A stretch of DNA of 64,000 nt from CATQGW01 sp965242565 (GCA_965242565.1 OZ251457.1:248001-312000), one strand, 5' to 3'; counted from the first letter of the stretch, positions 8,421-17,784 are shown. A program made the numbers and translations. Notes: generated by a model from the sequence alone, not told the origin.

Positions 8421-10121
8421 ATGCTGAGCGCGCTGCGCCTGCGGGATTTCGCGCTGACCGAGCAGGCCGAGCTGGAGCTCGCGCCCGGCTTCACCGTGAT
8501 CACGGGCGAAACCGGGGCGGGCAAGAGCGTGCTGTTTGAAGCGCTGCGCTTCGCGCTCGGCGGCCCGGCCGACGCCGCCTTAATTCGCCCCGGCGCGGAA
8601 CGCGCGGAGGTGGAGGCCGTCTTCGACCTGCGCGACAGTCCCTCGCGCGAGGCGGTGGCGGGCGCGCTGGAGCAGCTGGATCTGCCGTTTGAGGGCGAGC
8701 TGGTGCTGCGCCGCTGGCTGGCGCTCGACGCGCAGCGCGAGCGACTCTCGGGGCGGCTGCGGATCAACGACCGCACCGCCACATTGGAGACCGTCCGCAC
8801 ACTCGCGCCCTGGCTGGCGGATATTCACGGGCAGCGCGAGCACCTCTCGCTGCTCCGCCCCGGACAGGTGCTAACGCTGCTGGACCGGTTTGCAGGGCTA
8901 ACGGAGGCGCGCGGGGAGTTCGCCGGGATGGTGCGCCGGCTGCACGCGCTGGAGCGGCGGATCGGCTCGATCGCGGGCGATCAGCGCGATCGCGCGCGCC
9001 GCGCCGCGCTGCTCCAGCACGAGTCGGCGGAGATCGCCGCCGCCGGGCTGCGCATCGGCGAGGAAGAGGAGCTGCGCGCGGAGCACTCGCGGCTACTCCA
9101 CGCCGCGCGGCTGATGGAGGACTCGCAAGCCGCGCGCGCCGCGCTCGAATCCGACACCCTCGCCGACGCCGTGGCGGCGGCGCGTCGGTTGGTGGAAGTG
9201 GACGAGCAAGCGACTGCCGTCGCCGCGTCGCTGGAGTCGGCCGCCGAGCACGCGGCCGACGCGGCCCGCGAACTGCGCGCCTACGCGGAGACGATCGTCG
9301 TCGATCCGGCCCGCCTCGCGGAGGTCGAAGCGCGCCTCTTGCTGATCGCGGAGCTGGAGCGTCGCTGGGGCGACACGATCGCCGACGTGATCGCCTACGG
9401 CGAGCGCGCGGCGCAGGAGGCGGAGCAGCTCGAGGGCGAAGAGGCCGATCTGGCGGGGATGCAAAGCGAGGCCGCCGCGCTGCTCGGCGAGATCGAAACC
9501 GCCGCCGAACGGCTCTCCGGCGCGCGCCGTGAGGCCGCGCGGCGCTTCGCCGCCGCAATCCGCGCGGAGTGCGGGCCGCTGCACCTGGAGGGCGCGGTCG
9601 TTGAGATCGCGTTCGAGCCGATTGCCGGCGGCGATCGGATCGGCTTCGACCAGACGGGCGCGGACCGCGTCGATCTGCTGGTTTCGTTCAACCCCGACGC
9701 GCCGACGCGACCGCTGCGGCGAGTCGCCAGCGGCGGCGAGACGGCGCGTCTGACGCTGGCGGTGAAGGCGGTGCTGGGCGATCGCGACGCGGTGCCGGTG
9801 CTGCTCTTCGACGAGATCGACGCGGGGCTGGGCGGGCGCAGCGGCGCGGCGGTCGGCGAGCGGTTGGCGCGGCTGGGGCGCTCGCACCAGGTGCTCTGCA
9901 TCACCCACCTGCCGCAGGTGGCCTCCTACGCCGGCGCGCATGTGCGGGTGCGCAAGCTGCGCGGCGACATAAATCGCAAGGTTGGGAGTCTGGTGGAGGT
10001 GGAATCGCTCGATGCCGAGCAGCGGTTGGGCGAGCTGGCGGAGATGCTCGGCGCGGACAGCAAGGCGAACCGCAGCAGCGCGCGCGACCTGCTCCGCGCC
10101 GGCGCGGGGGTCGGCGCATGA
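8421..10121 (+). CDS. recN: DNA repair protein RecN
   Basis: 566 residues. RecN is an SMC-like ATPase that acts in double-strand break repair. Walker A GETGAGKS is near residues 29-36 after MLSALRLRDFALTEQAELEL. The long central region is alpha-helical, Ala/Glu/Arg-rich and likely coiled-coil. The C-terminal half carries the signature VASGGETARLTLAVK, Walker B (VPVLLFDEIDAGLGG) and the CITHLPQVASYA block. A TACCAT hexamer at 8350-8355 could be a -10 element. The stop overlaps the following start by 4 nt (ATGA). Confidence 0.95.
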   Translation: MLSALRLRDFALTEQAELELAPGFTVITGETGAGKSVLFEALRFALGGPADAALIRPGAERAEVEAVFDLRDSPSREAVAGALEQLDLPFEGELVLRRWLALDAQRERLSGRLRINDRTATLETVRTLAPWLADIHGQREHLSLLRPGQVLTLLDRFAGLTEARGEFAGMVRRLHALERRIGSIAGDQRDRARRAALLQHESAEIAAAGLRIGEEEELRAEHSRLLHAARLMEDSQAARAALESDTLADAVAAARRLVEVDEQATAVAASLESAAEHAADAARELRAYAETIVVDPARLAEVEARLLLIAELERRWGDTIADVIAYGERAAQEAEQLEGEEADLAGMQSEAAALLGEIETAAERLSGARREAARRFAAAIRAECGPLHLEGAVVEIAFEPIAGGDRIGFDQTGADRVDLLVSFNPDAPTRPLRRVASGGETARLTLAVKAVLGDRDAVPVLLFDEIDAGLGGRSGAAVGERLARLGRSHQVLCITHLPQVASYAGAHVRVRKLRGDINRKVGSLVEVESLDAEQRLGELAEMLGADSKANRSSARDLLRAGAGVGA

Positions 10122-10636
10122 CCGCCCCCGCAACCCCCGTCGCGCAGCGCGCCTCGGTCAACGACGCCCGCGAAATCCAGCGCCTGATCAGCTATTGGGC
10201 GGAGGAGACCGGCGATGTGCTGCCCCGCACCGAGGGCGAAATCTACGAAACGATCCGCGATTTCGTCGTCGTGCCCGCTCGCCCCGATGCCGCTGCCGGC
10301 AACGGCTTGCTCGCCGCGGGCGCGCTGCACGTGGAGTGGCGCGATCTGGCCGAGATTAAGTCGCTCGTGGTCGATCCCAGGGCGCAGGGCAAGGGACTGG
10401 GGCGGATCGTGGTCGAGGCCTGCCTCGATGAAGCCGTCGAACTCGGCCTCAAAACCGTCTTCGCCCTGACCACCACGCCCGCCTTCTTCGAGCGGCTCGG
10501 CTTCCGCGTCGCGGGGGTGAGCGCCTTCCCGCGCAAGGTCTGGAACGAGTGCTTCCGCTGCCCGAAGTACGACAACTGCGACGAGATCGCGGTGAGCATC
10601 GATCTGCGCGAGCGGATCGCGGAGCGGCGCGCATGA
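10118..10636 (+). CDS. GNAT N-acetyltransferase, ArgA-like (putative N-acetylglutamate synthase)
   Basis: 172 residues. A GNAT acetyl-CoA-binding core is visible: EIKSLVVDPRAQGKGLGRIV (motif A, with the Q/R-x-x-G-x-G/A signature) and the beta-bulge region TTTPAFFERLGFR. The C-terminal block FPRKVWNECFRCPKYDNCDE, with its three cysteines, is typical of short stand-alone N-acetylglutamate synthases that start arginine biosynthesis. Other arg genes are not nearby. The gene is coupled to recN (ATGA overlap) and to the Nudix gene (start inside its last codons). The substrate is inferred from the C-terminal signature. Confidence 0.82.
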   Translation: MTAPATPVAQRASVNDAREIQRLISYWAEETGDVLPRTEGEIYETIRDFVVVPARPDAAAGNGLLAAGALHVEWRDLAEIKSLVVDPRAQGKGLGRIVVEACLDEAVELGLKTVFALTTTPAFFERLGFRVAGVSAFPRKVWNECFRCPKYDNCDEIAVSIDLRERIAERRA

Positions 10637-11229
10637 GCGCCGACATGAGCGCAGACGGGCGCCTGCGCGAAACGCGCCTCTCCAGCGAGCGCGTCTACGA
10701 AGGCTCGCGGCTCTCGCTGCGCGTCGACCGGATGGAGATGGCCGACGGGCGGCGCGCCGCCCGCGAAATCGTCGAGCACCCCGACGCGGTGGTGGTGCTG
10801 GCTTACGACGAAGAAGGGCAGATCGCGTTCGTCCGCCAGTGGCGCGCGCCCGTCGAGCGCCCGTTGCTCGAGCTGCCCGCCGGCCGCATCGATCCGGGCG
10901 AGACGCCCGAGCAGGCCGCGCGGCGCGAGCTGCGCGAGGAGGTCGGCCTCAATCCCGGCGCGCTCGAACCCGTCCGCGAGTTCTACGTCGCGCCCGGCTG
11001 GGCCACCGAATACCTCTACGGCTTCATCGCCCGCGACTGCGCCGCCGCCCCGCTGCCGCCCGACGAGGACGAGGAGCTGATCGTGGAGTGGCTGACGCTG
11101 GGAGAGGCGATGCAGGCGCTCGAGCGGGGGGAGATCGTGGATGCGAAGAGCCAGATCCTGTTGCAGGCGCAGGCGCTGGAGGCCGTGGGCCCGCTGGGTC
11201 GAAAGATCGTGCGGCACTACCGGGGGTGA
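10633..11229 (+). CDS. Nudix hydrolase, ADP-ribose pyrophosphatase type
   Basis: 198 residues from ATG 10633, overlapping the previous stop. The Nudix box is complete (GRIDPGETPEQAARRELREE followed by VG, about residues 83-104), preceded by LLELPAG, typical of ADP-ribose/sugar-nucleotide pyrophosphatases (NudF/ADPRase type). These enzymes hydrolyse ADP-ribose or related nucleoside diphosphate derivatives with Mg2+. The N-terminus (SERVYEGSRLSLRVDRMEM) matches the family beta hairpin used for dimerisation. It is the last gene of the housekeeping run, and a repeat cluster begins about 80 nt after its stop. Confidence 0.9.
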   Translation: MSADMSADGRLRETRLSSERVYEGSRLSLRVDRMEMADGRRAAREIVEHPDAVVVLAYDEEGQIAFVRQWRAPVERPLLELPAGRIDPGETPEQAARRELREEVGLNPGALEPVREFYVAPGWATEYLYGFIARDCAAAPLPPDEDEELIVEWLTLGEAMQALERGEIVDAKSQILLQAQALEAVGPLGRKIVRHYRG

Positions 11230-11715
11230 GCGGCCTCCGTCGCCCCCGCGCCCCCTTCCCCCGCCCTTCCCCCGCCAAAGGATCCGTCATGCCCACGCCC
11301 CCCTCTCCCCGTCATTCCCGCCCCCGAGCGGGAATCTGTCACGAGCCCGCCTCCGCCCGTCGTTCCGCCCCCTTCCGCCGCTCCCCCGTTCCGTCGCCCC
11401 AGACTTGATCTGGGGCCCATACCCAACCCCCTTCGCGGCACGGACGCCCCGAGCGGTCTCGCCAACCCCGTTCGCAGGCCGCTCGGGACTTCGTGCCGCC
11501 AACGACCGCCGTATGGGCCCCAGATCAAGTCTGGGGCGACGGACGGAAAGGCGCCGGAACGAGGGGTGGCGGCGGGCTCGGGGCCGATTCCCGCTCGGGG
11601 GCGGGAATGACGGGGGAGAGAGGGCGCGGGAATGACGGAGGAGAGAGGGGGCGGTGGACCGCTTGGATGGATTGGATGGCGGGGGTGGTGCTAGGCTGCG
11701 GCTGGCATAATCTGG
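11230..11715. repeat. repeat-filled spacer: two REP hairpins flanking a 150-bp inverted-repeat element
   Basis: No gene is seen. A REP-like hairpin (ATTCCCGCCCCCGAGCGGGAAT core) lies at 11310-11336 and its inverted copy at 11586-11612. Between them, 11392-11541 is a 150-bp element with perfect 31-bp terminal inverted repeats. Each terminus contains its own small hairpin, CCCCAGA-CTTGA-TCTGGGG, and ends in CCCATAC. The core carries the recurring pieces CGAGCGG and GTTCGCAGG, seen in the other copies. The nested symmetry suggests a small non-autonomous mobile or BIME-like element. No transposase is encoded. Confidence 0.85.
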
Positions 11716-11790
11716 GTGCGGCTCTCCGCAATGTGGAGGGGCGGCTCCCTCCGGGACAGACCGACGGACGACGGACGAAAGGGACCGGCT
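11706..11790 (+). promoter_or_regulatory. putative promoter and leader of the first giant secreted protein
   Basis: A CATAAT -10-like hexamer lies at 11706-11711. I see no convincing -35. The leader contains a 6-bp hairpin (GGAGGG 11735-11740 with CCCTCC 11747-11752). An SD-like AAAGGGA precedes ATG 11791. These positions favour a start at 11791 over the in-frame ATG at 11716. Confidence 0.4.
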
Positions 11791-14700
11791 ATGTTGACCA
11801 TCTTGGGCCTGCGCGGCCGCTCGGCCTCCCGACTCGGCTCCCTGCTGGCGCTGGGCGCGCTGATCGCGCTCGCGGCCGGAATCCTTACCCCCCCCCCCAC
11901 AAACGCGCAGCAGCCGGGGGTGCCGGCGGGGCTGGAACTGACGCTTTCGCTGGTCGACGACTCCGATAATGTGGTGCAAGCCGGTTCGACAATCACCGTG
12001 CGCGGGCAGGTGCGGCTGGAGGCGGGGCCTGAAGACCTGAGTATCAGCGCGGGCGCCCTGCGGCTTTCGGCCGACCAGTCCTGGGAAATTAACGACCGTG
12101 CGCGGCTCGGTTTGAGCGATCAGCTCCTGCTCGCGTCCCTGGAGCAGAGCGACGAAATCACCGCCTACACCACGGGACCGACCGTCCCGCTGGGCAACGG
12201 CCAGCTGCTGCGGGTGCTGGCCTGGGACGGCGACACGATCATCGGGCGCGCCGGGTCGGGGGAGACCTCTTTGGGTACCCGCTATGAGGACAACCGCATC
12301 TACGTGTTCAAGGCCTCGACGGGCGAGCAGGTGGGGCGCATCGCGGTAGCGGGGCCGCGCACCAGCTCAAATATCCTGTGCAAGTGGCCCTATCCGAGTG
12401 GCGGCTGCCATGTGGCGGGTGGCCGGCACTGGGGCTGGGGCCGCGGGAACGACAACAACACCGCCAGCGCGGTCGCGGTCTGGCAGGAAGACGCGGACAC
12501 GGCCTGGCTGTTCGTGGGCTCGAGCGAAGCCAGCTGGGTCGACTCTAATGGCTATCACCGCAACCAGCTAGGCGCGTTGTACATCTACGAGATCGACTAC
12601 AGCGGCGCCTCGGTCGCGATCACCCAGCGGCGCGAGGTCCGTATGCCGTATATCGCCGAGGCGCTTTCCAAGGGTACCCTGCCCGTAAACAATCCTAATG
12701 ACAACACGGCCCGTTACGGCGCGGCGGTGGCGATTTCAGCCGACGGCGGCACGCTGGCGGTGGGCGCGCCCTACATGCACGATGTGGGCTCGGTCTACGT
12801 CTATACGCGCCCGTCGGGCGGCTGGAACACGCTGAGCTGGAACGACGCGGTGCGGGTCAGCCCGGTGGTGATCCCGGCCTGGGGCGACGCCGGCAACGAG
12901 CGGCCGTTCGAGCCGCAATCGAGCACCGACGGCCCCGGCGGGAGCGAGTGCGACGCCTACTGTCGATCGGTCAGCTCCTACGTCGGCGACGTCGACGACC
13001 GGGGCACGGCCGGGTACGCGATGTTCGGCGCCTACGTGGCGCTGTCGGCGGACGGCGGCGTGCTGGCGGTGTCGGCGCCGCGCAAGCGCTTCGCCTCGGA
13101 CCGGACGGCCGGCACAGGCCGCTTCCGCGGCGGCAACAGCCTGCCCTCGCACGGCGAGCTGCTGGTCTTCCTCGAGCCGGCCGGCGGCTGGAGCACGGTG
13201 CCGAACTACAAGACCGGTCGGACCGAAATCAGACAGCCCGACAGCGCGGCGAACTTCGACGAGACCATGCATTACGGGCCGGGTCCGAACAAGCGGGTCA
13301 ACGCGCCGGACTGGAAATTCTCATTCGACTGGTCCGACGCCCAGAACCACTGGTTGGGCGAGCGGCTGGCGCTCTCGCCGGACGGCACGACGCTGGCGGC
13401 GAGCGATCGTCACAACGACGCGGTGCAGATGTTCCAGGTGTCGTCGCCGAGCGGCTGGGCTGCGGGTCCGAGCGCGCCGAGCGCGCAGCTCACGGGCGCG
13501 GAGGACGGCGGCCGCTGGGGCGGCTTCAACTTCAACGTGGACGGCGACCGTCTGGCGCTGGGCGACCCGACGCATAACAGCAATCGGGGGCGGGTGCTGC
13601 TCTTCGACCGTCCCGGCGACGGGATGTGGGACAGCGCGACGGAGGCCGAGGCCGAGGTGTTGCTGGCGCCGACGGAGCCGACTGATCGCCAAGTCAACAA
13701 CACATTCTACGGCCGGAGCCTGGTCTGGGGAGACACCTCCCGGGCGCTGGCCGTGGGGGCCGGCGAGAGCGGGGGCTTCGGCCGTCAGATCACCGACATT
13801 CTCGGTCCGGGCCGGCTCTGGACGCTGGCGACCACGCTCGAGTGCCCGATCAACGAGCGCACGAACGCGGACGGGACCACGCGCACCTCGGTCTGCGCGG
13901 TGGATCTGGGCGATACGACGGTGGTGATACCGAAAGGCACGCCGGAGGGGCCGTTCACAATCAGCGGCGCCGTAACGCTGGTATACGGTACGGACGCCGA
14001 CGGGCAACCGCTGAGCGTGCAGCGCAGCGCGGATCTGGAACTGCGGATCGGCACGGTGCAGGAAGTCGCGCATGTGCGGCTGGACTTCGCCAACGACGAT
14101 CGGGGCACGCCGAACGATGTTACGGATGATCGCCCGCAGCCGAGCGCGCTGAGCGCGAGCGGTTCGAGTACGGTGCTGCGCCTGCAAATTCTGAACGAGC
14201 TCGAAAAAGCCTCGGCCGCGGGCAGCGTGGCTTCGGTCATTGTTACGGCGACGGCCGGAACATTGAGCACGGAGTTCGGGAGCGGTTGCGCGGCGGGCGG
14301 CGGGGGCGCCACCTGCCGGCTCGACGCCTCGGCCGTGGGCGCTTCCAACGCCGATAACATTCCGATCACGCTCACCCATCCGGGCCGCGAGGGCACCGCG
14401 CGCGTGAGCGTGTTGGTGATCGCGACCGACGGCTCGAGCCACGAGTCGGAGCCGCGCGAAGTGGTGCTGGCCGGTACGCCGCGCGCGCTGGGCGTCTCCG
14501 AGCCGAGCGTCGCGCTGCTGAACGTCGATACGCCCGACAGCGGCGCGGACAAAGACGACCGCGACGTGGTCACGCTGACCGTTACGGCGACGGACCGCCT
14601 GGGCAGCCCGGTGCGGGCGGCCGATCGCAGTTACTCGTACCGGATTACCGGTCCCGACGACAAGCGGGTGGCGGCCTCGAAGATCGCCGTGCAGTGGCCG

Positions 14701-15627
14701 ATACGCGGCGGCGCGACCTGCACGAATCCGCCGACCGTAACGGAACCCCGCGGGGCGACGCGCGTCGTATATTCGGGAACGGGCACGACTGCGTCGGCGC
14801 TGAGCGATAGTCAGAACGCCGGCGCGCTCTGCATCCGGGACGGCAGCGTTTCCGATTCGAGCCGCTTCCTCGCCTGGGAAACGGGCGACGACGATATTAC
14901 GATCGCGACGGGCGCGGTCCTGTGGCTGATGTGGAACGGACTGACGCGCGGGCCGACGCTGACGGCCGAGGGCCAGCCGCAAATCCGATTGGACGTGAAC
15001 GCGGCGGCGAGCGCGCCGCTGGCTTCGGGCGAGTACACGCTGGAAGTGCGCCAGGCCGCTCTGCCCTGGACCTCGACTACTTTCCGGTTGGCGGGCGCGC
15101 CGGCCGCGATCACGGTGAGCGGGCCCGATTCGACGCCGGCGCTGAACGAGCGTTTCACGCTGACGGCGAGCATCGTCGACGCGGACGGCGGCGCGGTGCC
15201 CGACGGCACGCCGGTCGAATGGAGCGCGGTCGCCGGCGGGAGCGCGACGCTGGTACGGGTGGGCGCGGAGTTGGTTACGACGGGCGGCGCGGCTTCCTCA
15301 ACCTGGCTGGCGGCCAGTTCGGGCGGGGCCTTCGTATCGGTCAAGGCGGGCGCGCAGCAGCAGTTGCACCCGCTGACATTCGCCGCGCCGCAGGTCTCGC
15401 TGGTCGAGTCGATGAGCAACGGCGCGGGCCCGGGCTTCGGCATCTGGCTGGGGCGCGCGTCGGTCCGGGCGGCCGATCTGGTCGCCGGCGTGGAGGGCGT
15501 GGACGCGATCCACACGCTGCGCAGCCTGCCTTCTCGCTGGGTGACCTACGCGGTCGACGACGGGGTGCTGCGCTACGGCTCGGTCAATCACGAGATTCAG
15601 CCCGGCGACATCTACTGGGTGGAGTAG
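11791..15627 (+). CDS. giant secreted protein: FG-GAP-like beta-propeller plus Ig-like repeats, with C11 tract in its signal region
   Basis: 1278 residues from ATG 11791 (SD-like AAAGGGA). An N-terminal signal peptide (basic start, hydrophobic core LGSLLALGALIALAAGIL, likely cut near TNA-QQ) is followed by propeller-type repeats such as VAISADGGTLAVGAPYMHD and SVYVYTR, reminiscent of integrin FG-GAP repeats. Ig/Big-like domains follow (VPDGTPVEWSAVAGG), then a C-terminal module ending HEIQPGDIYWVE. It is 25-30% longer than many FG-GAP proteins and has a paralogue at 25990-29534 with the same layout. Codons for the TPPPT stretch just after the hydrophobic core form a run of eleven C at 11888-11898. 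In this sequence the frame is intact. Slippage there would abolish the protein. Cell-surface or secreted role inferred, ligand unknown. Confidence 0.85.
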   Translation: MLTILGLRGRSASRLGSLLALGALIALAAGILTPPPTNAQQPGVPAGLELTLSLVDDSDNVVQAGSTITVRGQVRLEAGPEDLSISAGALRLSADQSWEINDRARLGLSDQLLLASLEQSDEITAYTTGPTVPLGNGQLLRVLAWDGDTIIGRAGSGETSLGTRYEDNRIYVFKASTGEQVGRIAVAGPRTSSNILCKWPYPSGGCHVAGGRHWGWGRGNDNNTASAVAVWQEDADTAWLFVGSSEASWVDSNGYHRNQLGALYIYEIDYSGASVAITQRREVRMPYIAEALSKGTLPVNNPNDNTARYGAAVAISADGGTLAVGAPYMHDVGSVYVYTRPSGGWNTLSWNDAVRVSPVVIPAWGDAGNERPFEPQSSTDGPGGSECDAYCRSVSSYVGDVDDRGTAGYAMFGAYVALSADGGVLAVSAPRKRFASDRTAGTGRFRGGNSLPSHGELLVFLEPAGGWSTVPNYKTGRTEIRQPDSAANFDETMHYGPGPNKRVNAPDWKFSFDWSDAQNHWLGERLALSPDGTTLAASDRHNDAVQMFQVSSPSGWAAGPSAPSAQLTGAEDGGRWGGFNFNVDGDRLALGDPTHNSNRGRVLLFDRPGDGMWDSATEAEAEVLLAPTEPTDRQVNNTFYGRSLVWGDTSRALAVGAGESGGFGRQITDILGPGRLWTLATTLECPINERTNADGTTRTSVCAVDLGDTTVVIPKGTPEGPFTISGAVTLVYGTDADGQPLSVQRSADLELRIGTVQEVAHVRLDFANDDRGTPNDVTDDRPQPSALSASGSSTVLRLQILNELEKASAAGSVASVIVTATAGTLSTEFGSGCAAGGGGATCRLDASAVGASNADNIPITLTHPGREGTARVSVLVIATDGSSHESEPREVVLAGTPRALGVSEPSVALLNVDTPDSGADKDDRDVVTLTVTATDRLGSPVRAADRSYSYRITGPDDKRVAASKIAVQWPIRGGATCTNPPTVTEPRGATRVVYSGTGTTASALSDSQNAGALCIRDGSVSDSSRFLAWETGDDDITIATGAVLWLMWNGLTRGPTLTAEGQPQIRLDVNAAASAPLASGEYTLEVRQAALPWTSTTFRLAGAPAAITVSGPDSTPALNERFTLTASIVDADGGAVPDGTPVEWSAVAGGSATLVRVGAELVTTGGAASSTWLAASSGGAFVSVKAGAQQQLHPLTFAAPQVSLVESMSNGAGPGFGIWLGRASVRAADLVAGVEGVDAIHTLRSLPSRWVTYAVDDGVLRYGSVNHEIQPGDIYWVE
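11888..11898 (+). repeat. C11 homopolymer in the signal region of the first giant secreted protein
   Basis: Eleven consecutive C encode the end of a Thr codon plus three Pro codons (TPPPT) right after the hydrophobic core of the signal peptide. The frame is currently open. A change by one base would truncate the protein. Confidence 0.92.
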
Positions 15628-15628
15628 G

Positions 15629-15660
15629 CGCGCGGGGCGCCCATCCGGGCGCCCCGCGCG
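15629..15660 (+). terminator. strong GC hairpin after the giant secreted protein gene
   Basis: A perfect 14-bp stem with an ATCC loop begins 2 nt after the stop codon. No T-run follows, so it may act as a non-canonical terminator or as a 3'-end stabilising hairpin. Confidence 0.65.
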
Positions 15661-16050
15661 GCTGCGCCGCGCCCGTACGCACCTCCCCGCCCCATCCCCA
15701 GGATCCGTCGCCCCAGACTTGATCTGGGGCCCATACGGCGGTTGTGCGCGGGACGGAGTCCCGAGCGGCCTGCGAACGGCGTTGGCAGGGCATTCCGACG
15801 CTTGGCGCTGCAAACGGGGTTGGGTTTGGGCCCCAGATCAAGTCTGGGGCGACGGAAGGGGGCGGGGCGGCGGATGGGGGCGGACGCGGGGGCTGGAGGT
15901 GAAGCGGGGAGATTCCCGCTCGGGGGCGGGAATGACGTGAAAAAGGGGCGGCGGGAACGGCGGGCGGCGGCGAGAGTTGAGGCGCGCTCACTACCGCGTG
16001 GTTGCGAATGGTGCGACAATCGGGGGTGTGCGCGGGACGAGCGCCGGAGG
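15661..16050. repeat. repeat-filled spacer: 149-bp inverted-repeat element and REP hairpin
   Basis: No gene is seen. 15706-15854 is a second copy of the inverted-repeat element (terminal hairpin CCCCAGACTTGATCTGGGG on both sides, core with GAGCGGCCTGCGAACGGCG). A REP hairpin of the GATTCCCGCTCGGGGGCGGG type is at 15911-15937. An open frame runs through the whole spacer into sdhA and is only a shadow. The -10-like GACAAT at 16015-16020 and GGAGG at 16046-16050 belong to sdhA. Confidence 0.8.
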
Positions 16051-16056
16051 TCTCTG

Positions 16057-17784
16057 ATGTTGCAGCACGATGTTCTGATCGTTGGGTCGGGTCTGGCGGG
16101 GATGCGGGCCGCGCTGGAGGTGAGCGAGGATCCCTCGCTGGATGTGGCGATCCTGTCGAAGGTGCATCCGCTGCGCTCGCATTCGGGCGCGGCGCAGGGC
16201 GGGATCGCGGCCTCGCTGGGCAACTCGGCGGAGGACTCGTGGGACCTGCACATGTTCGACACGGTGAAGGGCGGCGACTTTCTGGTCGACCAAAACGCGG
16301 CGGAGTTGCTGGCGCGGGAGGGGCCGGAGAACATCTTCGAGCTGGAGCACATGGGCTGCGCGTTTTCGCGCGACGAGCAGGGGCGGGTGGCGCAGCGCCG
16401 CTTCGGCGGGCACACCGCGCCGCGCGCCTGCTACGCGGCGGACCGCACGGGCCACGCGGTGCTGACGGTGCTGTTCGAGCAGCTGCTGCGGCGCGGGGTG
16501 AAGGTCTACAGCGAGTGGTACGCGCTGGACCTGATCGTGCGGGACCGGGTCTGCCAGGGCATCGCGGCCTACGACATTCTGACGGGGCAGATTGAGGCGA
16601 TCGCGGCAAAGGCGGTGATGTTCGGCACGGGCGGTTACGGTCGCGCCTTCCGCGTGACGACGAACGCCTTCGCCTCGACGGGCGACGGGGTGGTGATGGC
16701 CTACCGCTCGGGCGTGCCGCTGGAGGATATGGAGTTCGTGCAGTTCCACCCGACCGGTTTGCAGGGTTCGGGCATTCTGCTGAGCGAGGCGGCGCGCGGC
16801 GAGGGGGCGCACATCGTCAACTCCGACGGCTTCCGCTTCATGGAGAACTACGCGCCGGGCCGGATGGAGCTTGCGCCGCGCGACATCGTGGCGCGGGCCG
16901 AGCAGAGCGAGATCGAGGCGGGACGCGGGGTGACGGAGCTGCAGGACTCGGTGTTCATGGATCTGCGCCCGATCGGGGAGGAGCGGATTCGCTACGCGCT
17001 ACCCTCGGTGCTGCATCTGGCGCGCGATTTCGCGGGGATCGACCCGCTGGAGGCCCCGGTGCCGATTCAGCCCACGGCGCACTACTCGATGGGCGGCATT
17101 CCCTGCGACGTGAACGGGCAGGTGCGGCTGAAGGATCAGAACGACGCGCCGATTGTGGGCTTTTTCGCGGCGGGCGAGGCGTCGTGCGTCTCGGTGCATG
17201 GCGCGAACCGGCTGGGCACCAACTCGCTGCTGGAGGCGGTCGTGTTCGGGCGGCGGTCCGGGCGGGGCATTCTCGATGTGGTCAAGGATTTGGAGCCGAC
17301 CTCGATCGACGAGGGCGATCTGGCGCGGGCGGTCGGCGAGGTGGACGCGCTGATGCGGGCGGACGGACCGGAGAAGATCGGCCGGATTCGGGCCGAGCTG
17401 CGCGACACGATGATGGACAAGTGCGGCGTCTTCCGCACCGACGAGCAGCTGCACGAGGCGCTGGCGGATGTGAAGTCGTACCAGGAGCGCTACGCGCGGG
17501 CCTCGATCGACGACCACGGGCAGACGTTCAACACCGACCTGCTGGACGCGATCGAGCTGGGCCACATGCTGGAGTACTCCGAGGTGATCGTGAGCGGCGC
17601 GATCGCGCGGCAGGAGAGCCGCGGGGGGCACGCGCGGCGCGACTTCCCGGAGCGCGACGACGACAACTGGTTCAAGCACACGCTCGCCTACCGCGAGGAA
17701 GACGGGCCGCGCCTCGAATACTGCGACGTGAACATGGCGCCGCAGCACCGCGAGGCGTTCCCGCTGCAGGAGCGCACCTACTAA
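16057..17784 (+). CDS. sdhA: succinate dehydrogenase/fumarate reductase flavoprotein subunit
   Basis: 575 residues from ATG 16057, chosen for the GGAGG 6 nt upstream and for MLQHDVLIVGSGLAGMRAAL, the FAD-binding GxGxxG start. It oxidises succinate to fumarate (or the reverse) in the TCA cycle at the membrane. His42 in RSHSGAAQGG is in the position of the covalent FAD attachment. HPTG and the catalytic/substrate residues around RRFGGHTAPR and HYSMGGIPCDVNGQV are present. It heads an operon with sdhB and an HdrB-like gene at short spacings (34 nt each). No cytochrome b (SdhC/D) gene is adjacent. Confidence 0.94.
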   Translation: MLQHDVLIVGSGLAGMRAALEVSEDPSLDVAILSKVHPLRSHSGAAQGGIAASLGNSAEDSWDLHMFDTVKGGDFLVDQNAAELLAREGPENIFELEHMGCAFSRDEQGRVAQRRFGGHTAPRACYAADRTGHAVLTVLFEQLLRRGVKVYSEWYALDLIVRDRVCQGIAAYDILTGQIEAIAAKAVMFGTGGYGRAFRVTTNAFASTGDGVVMAYRSGVPLEDMEFVQFHPTGLQGSGILLSEAARGEGAHIVNSDGFRFMENYAPGRMELAPRDIVARAEQSEIEAGRGVTELQDSVFMDLRPIGEERIRYALPSVLHLARDFAGIDPLEAPVPIQPTAHYSMGGIPCDVNGQVRLKDQNDAPIVGFFAAGEASCVSVHGANRLGTNSLLEAVVFGRRSGRGILDVVKDLEPTSIDEGDLARAVGEVDALMRADGPEKIGRIRAELRDTMMDKCGVFRTDEQLHEALADVKSYQERYARASIDDHGQTFNTDLLDAIELGHMLEYSEVIVSGAIARQESRGGHARRDFPERDDDNWFKHTLAYREEDGPRLEYCDVNMAPQHREAFPLQERTY

